Assembly (NCBI GenBank): GCA_932521025.1
Contig: OW051470.1
Coordinates: 2,652,501 to 2,716,500, forward strand
Direction: 5' to 3'
DNA from: Oscheius onirici
Lineage: Eukaryota > Nematoda > Chromadorea > Rhabditida > Rhabditidae
DNA: 64,000 nt
Position numbers and translations under genes: made by a program. How positions within the stretch are numbered: the first letter of the stretch is position 1; each line of letters begins with the position of its first letter. Positions 61,603 through 64,000 of this stretch are shown here, piece by piece. The notes under the pieces were generated by a model. The model searched no databases, was not told the origin of the DNA, and saw only the letters and a program-made list of their open reading frames with translations.

Positions 61603-63011
61603 AAAAACCTCTCCATCTACATCACTTTTTTGTTCTACGACTCGTCTCTTCAAATCTCTTTTTTTCATCTGTCCTCCCAGTGTGAGCTCCCTTTTCCTCC
61701 TCCTTTTTGTTGATGTTGTATTCGCATATACTGGTATTTTCTCCCGAAAATTGTACCGCGGGCTAGAGGGCTTGAAAAAAAGACCCGGAAAAATGGTCAA
61801 CAGGCTATCCTTTTTGCACATTCTAAAGTCCCGGCAAATCTCGAAAAGTTGGTTCGGTTTAGGTGTAACCCCCTTCCCTATCTCTCGGTCTCATTCTGGC
61901 AACTTCGTATCCGCTCGCGCGGATTTGCCATTTCTGCCTTATATTCTTTCTCGTCATCGTCAGCCGCTGCATTTACGGCTTCTCCGACAGTTCGTCCAAT
62001 ATACTGTCCCCTTCTGAGACCTCCCTATTGTTTTTTTCGCCGAAGCCGAACCGACTTGTAGAGAACAGCCAACTGACTTATTTCACCGCTCAAAACTCAC
62101 TGAAAAAAAGCCAGTTTTCCATCACGAAGAAAATCATTAGCCATCTCTAGTACGTGTTTCCTTATAAAATCGCTGTCTCCATTTTTCCATTGTTGTGGAT
62201 CCTCGTTTTTGGTAATGAATTGCTTATTTTATCTCTTGTTTTTCTGTTCATTTGCACGCGGTTCTAACCACCAACTAACCTCACTCTTTGTTCAAAATAT
62301 CCAGATGTTCGATGAGTCGTAAAGAGACGTCGAAAAGGCATTAACCGCCTCTCAACTGCCATTATTCCTTCCAGGGCGCGAAAAACGGGCTCCGGTGATA
62401 GGCAGGAAGCCTCATTTATTCTCAGCGGCCACTGGCAGAACCCCCCATCTTTTGTAAACAAAAGATTGAGAAGCTGGCTCCAGTCGTGTCATTGTTATCT
62501 ATTTGGCCTCAACTTTTCGTTAAAACGATCGCATTTTGATATCTTTTCTGGTTTCTTGAGTCCTAATTAAAAGGTTTTATCCAAAGCCAGAAAGCTTCTT
62601 GAAATACGTGAACCGACAATTTATCTAGGCGGATGGGAGAGAGAAAAAGGCCGCGTCTTCTCGACGACGACGCCTTATTTCGATCATTCTAACTTCCGTT
62701 TCGTCTTACTTGATTTGAAATCGATTTTCAGAGGGTGGAAATCAGTTATCTGAAAAGAATCGAAGAAATCAACGCCCACTTAAATATTTTATAAACATTC
62801 GGAATTGCCTAAAAACGAGTCTTTTGACAAGATCGAGCCGTAAGACCGCATGCTATTTCGCCGCTACTAATTTTATGATGTGTTAAATTACAGCTCTTTC
62901 CAAAGCATATCATTGGGCGTGTGACTGCTTTATTCGTATTCTCTCAGTGTAATTCTCGTGATTTTTTACATCTACGCTTTGTCTACCTTCCGCAGCTTCC
63001 AGGAAAAAGCA
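61603..63011. other. Intergenic between nxf-1 and taf-10
   Basis: About 1.4 kb. The first part is presumably nxf-1 3' UTR. I see no chain of exons or domain-bearing frame. The end holds a CTTCCAG acceptor (62996-63002) nine bases before the taf-10 start, a probable trans-splice site. Confidence 0.5.
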
Positions 63012-63906
63012 ATGGCTTTCAATCAGCGACCAATCAAAGAGGAGAAGCCGTTTGTCGGAAATCGGCAGCCGCAGCAGCATATGTAAGTTTGTCTTTCTTT
63101 CTTTTCAGAAAAAAAAACTTTTCCAGGTCGTACGAACATCAAAACAACATGCAGAGCCGTCTCATGAACCACCAGGCTACACCAAATGTTCGAGTAGGTT
63201 CTCTTTTCAAGATTTCTTATCAACGTCTGTTCAGCATCGGAATAACGAGACGGAATTCGGTGAGACCTTCATGAAACATCTGGCCGAATACAAGCCCGTG
63301 ATTCCGGAAGAAGTTACGCGATATTACATGCGAAATAATGGGCTGGGAGGAGGCGATCCCCTCATCAGCAAGTAGGCTTTTTTGTTCAGATTTCTTTGGG
63401 CGAAGAGGCTGAATTATCCATTGGAAAAGTCTTTGGAGATATGTTTCCAGCTCCGTAATTTATCTTTTTTTTTCAAAAGACATTACAATCAGTATTTTTG
63501 CAGTTTTGGGTAAAAATAAGTTCTTGTCGTGAAGTAACTTCATTATAAGAGCTTTTTGAAAAGACATAACTTGTCCATAAAATCGGACTTTACAAAAACT
63601 ATAAAAAAGCGAGCGATTGGATAGGAGAGCAAAAATAAGTCAAATCAGCTTTTTCCCCCTCTCAAAACTGATTTTCAGGCTGATCTCGGTCGCTACACAG
63701 AAGTTCATCTCGGATATCCTTCTCGACGCCCAGCAACTGGTAATTTCACTCTTCGCTCGTAATTCCCACGAAAACTTTAGGCAAAATCGAAACAGACACC
63801 GGCTCAACGTCGTGCAAATGACCGTCTCAGTCTGACTCCGGAACTTCTCGATCAGGCTCTCAAAGAGCGCGGAATTCAAATCCTTCGTTCTCCCTACAAC
63901 CACTAG
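63012..63906 (+). CDS. taf-10: TFIID/SAGA subunit TAF10
   Basis: Exons 63012-63082, 63127-63193, 63235-63371, 63679-63739 and 63781-63906 encode 153 residues. After a Gln/Asn/Pro-rich N-terminus, the histone-fold domain of TAF10 is unmistakable. It reads TFMKHLAEYKPVIPEEVTRY, YMRNNGLGGGDPLISKLISV, ATQKFISDILLDAQQLAKSK and LTPELLDQALKERGIQILRS. TAF10 is shared by TFIID and, in many species, SAGA, pairing with TAF3/TAF8/SPT7-type partners. Length is short because the variable N-terminus is brief. Introns are canonical; intron 3 is 307 nt, longer than most here. Confidence 0.95.
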
Positions 63907-64000
63907 ATTGTCAAGTTTATCTCCCTTTTCTTGCCAACCTTTCGATCTCCCCAAAAATCATTTGTATTCCTCCGAATCTGTTTTAGCGTTCCCGGTTCCT

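Overview
The window looks like nuclear DNA of a chromadorean nematode. Genes are broken into many exons by very short introns, mostly 40-60 nt, with GT donors and an almost invariant TTTTCAG/TTTCAG acceptor. Several start codons sit 0-13 nt downstream of an unpaired TTTCAG-type acceptor, as expected for spliced-leader trans-splicing. The gene content includes nematode-typical families: a transthyretin-like (TTR) secreted protein, a two-Ig secreted protein like the zig family, a CRAL-TRIO/GOLD protein and an F-box protein. No prokaryotic, viral or intact autonomous transposon genes were recognised. Exon boundaries were read by eye, using splice signals, reading phase and family alignment. Each joined gene closes in phase except where stated.

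1-20.2 kb is gene-dense. A partial exon runs off the left edge. It is followed by a short EB1-like calponin-homology protein (+), RBM26/27 (-), a MOSPD2-like CRAL-TRIO/MSP membrane protein (+), ribosomal protein uL14/RPL23 (+), LSM12 (+), an EEF1AKMT1-type lysine methyltransferase (+) and roquin/RLE-1 (+). An intron-bearing histone H3 gene (-) is nested inside roquin, and the STRAD pseudokinase (+) follows. 20.7-24.0 kb holds a MADF-domain regulator (-). Near 26.5-26.9 kb a tRNA-Ser (+) and an intron-containing tRNA-Thr (-) lie tail to tail. 27.2-29.2 kb holds the two-Ig secreted protein (-).

29.2-44.0 kb is a gene desert of about 15 kb, rich in dispersed repeats, foldback sequences and a striking cluster of TGAGTCA/TGACTCA sites. 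44.0-46.6 kb holds a SAND-domain (GMEB-like) factor (+) and a CRAL-TRIO/GOLD protein (-), followed by 4.5 kb of repeat-bearing spacer. 51.2-53.6 kb holds an F-box gene with an ATGA-overlapping downstream ORF (-) and the TTR-like gene (-). 54.3-64 kb holds a possible secreted ORF (+), a gamma-tubulin-complex (GCP-like) gene (-), the mRNA export receptor NXF1 (+) and TAF10 (+).

Most genes are single-copy housekeeping or regulatory genes (mRNA export, translation, transcription, microtubule nucleation) and do not form one pathway. The most interesting signals are mobile-element and splicing phenomena. A hAT-like MITE family has perfect 8-bp target duplications, and one copy landed exactly on a 3' splice site and duplicated it. 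There is also a 62-bp mini-hAT, a TA-flanked long-TIR MITE, a 12-nt in-frame microexon, a 30-nt intron, an apparent 16-nt GT...AG gap and four GC-AG introns.
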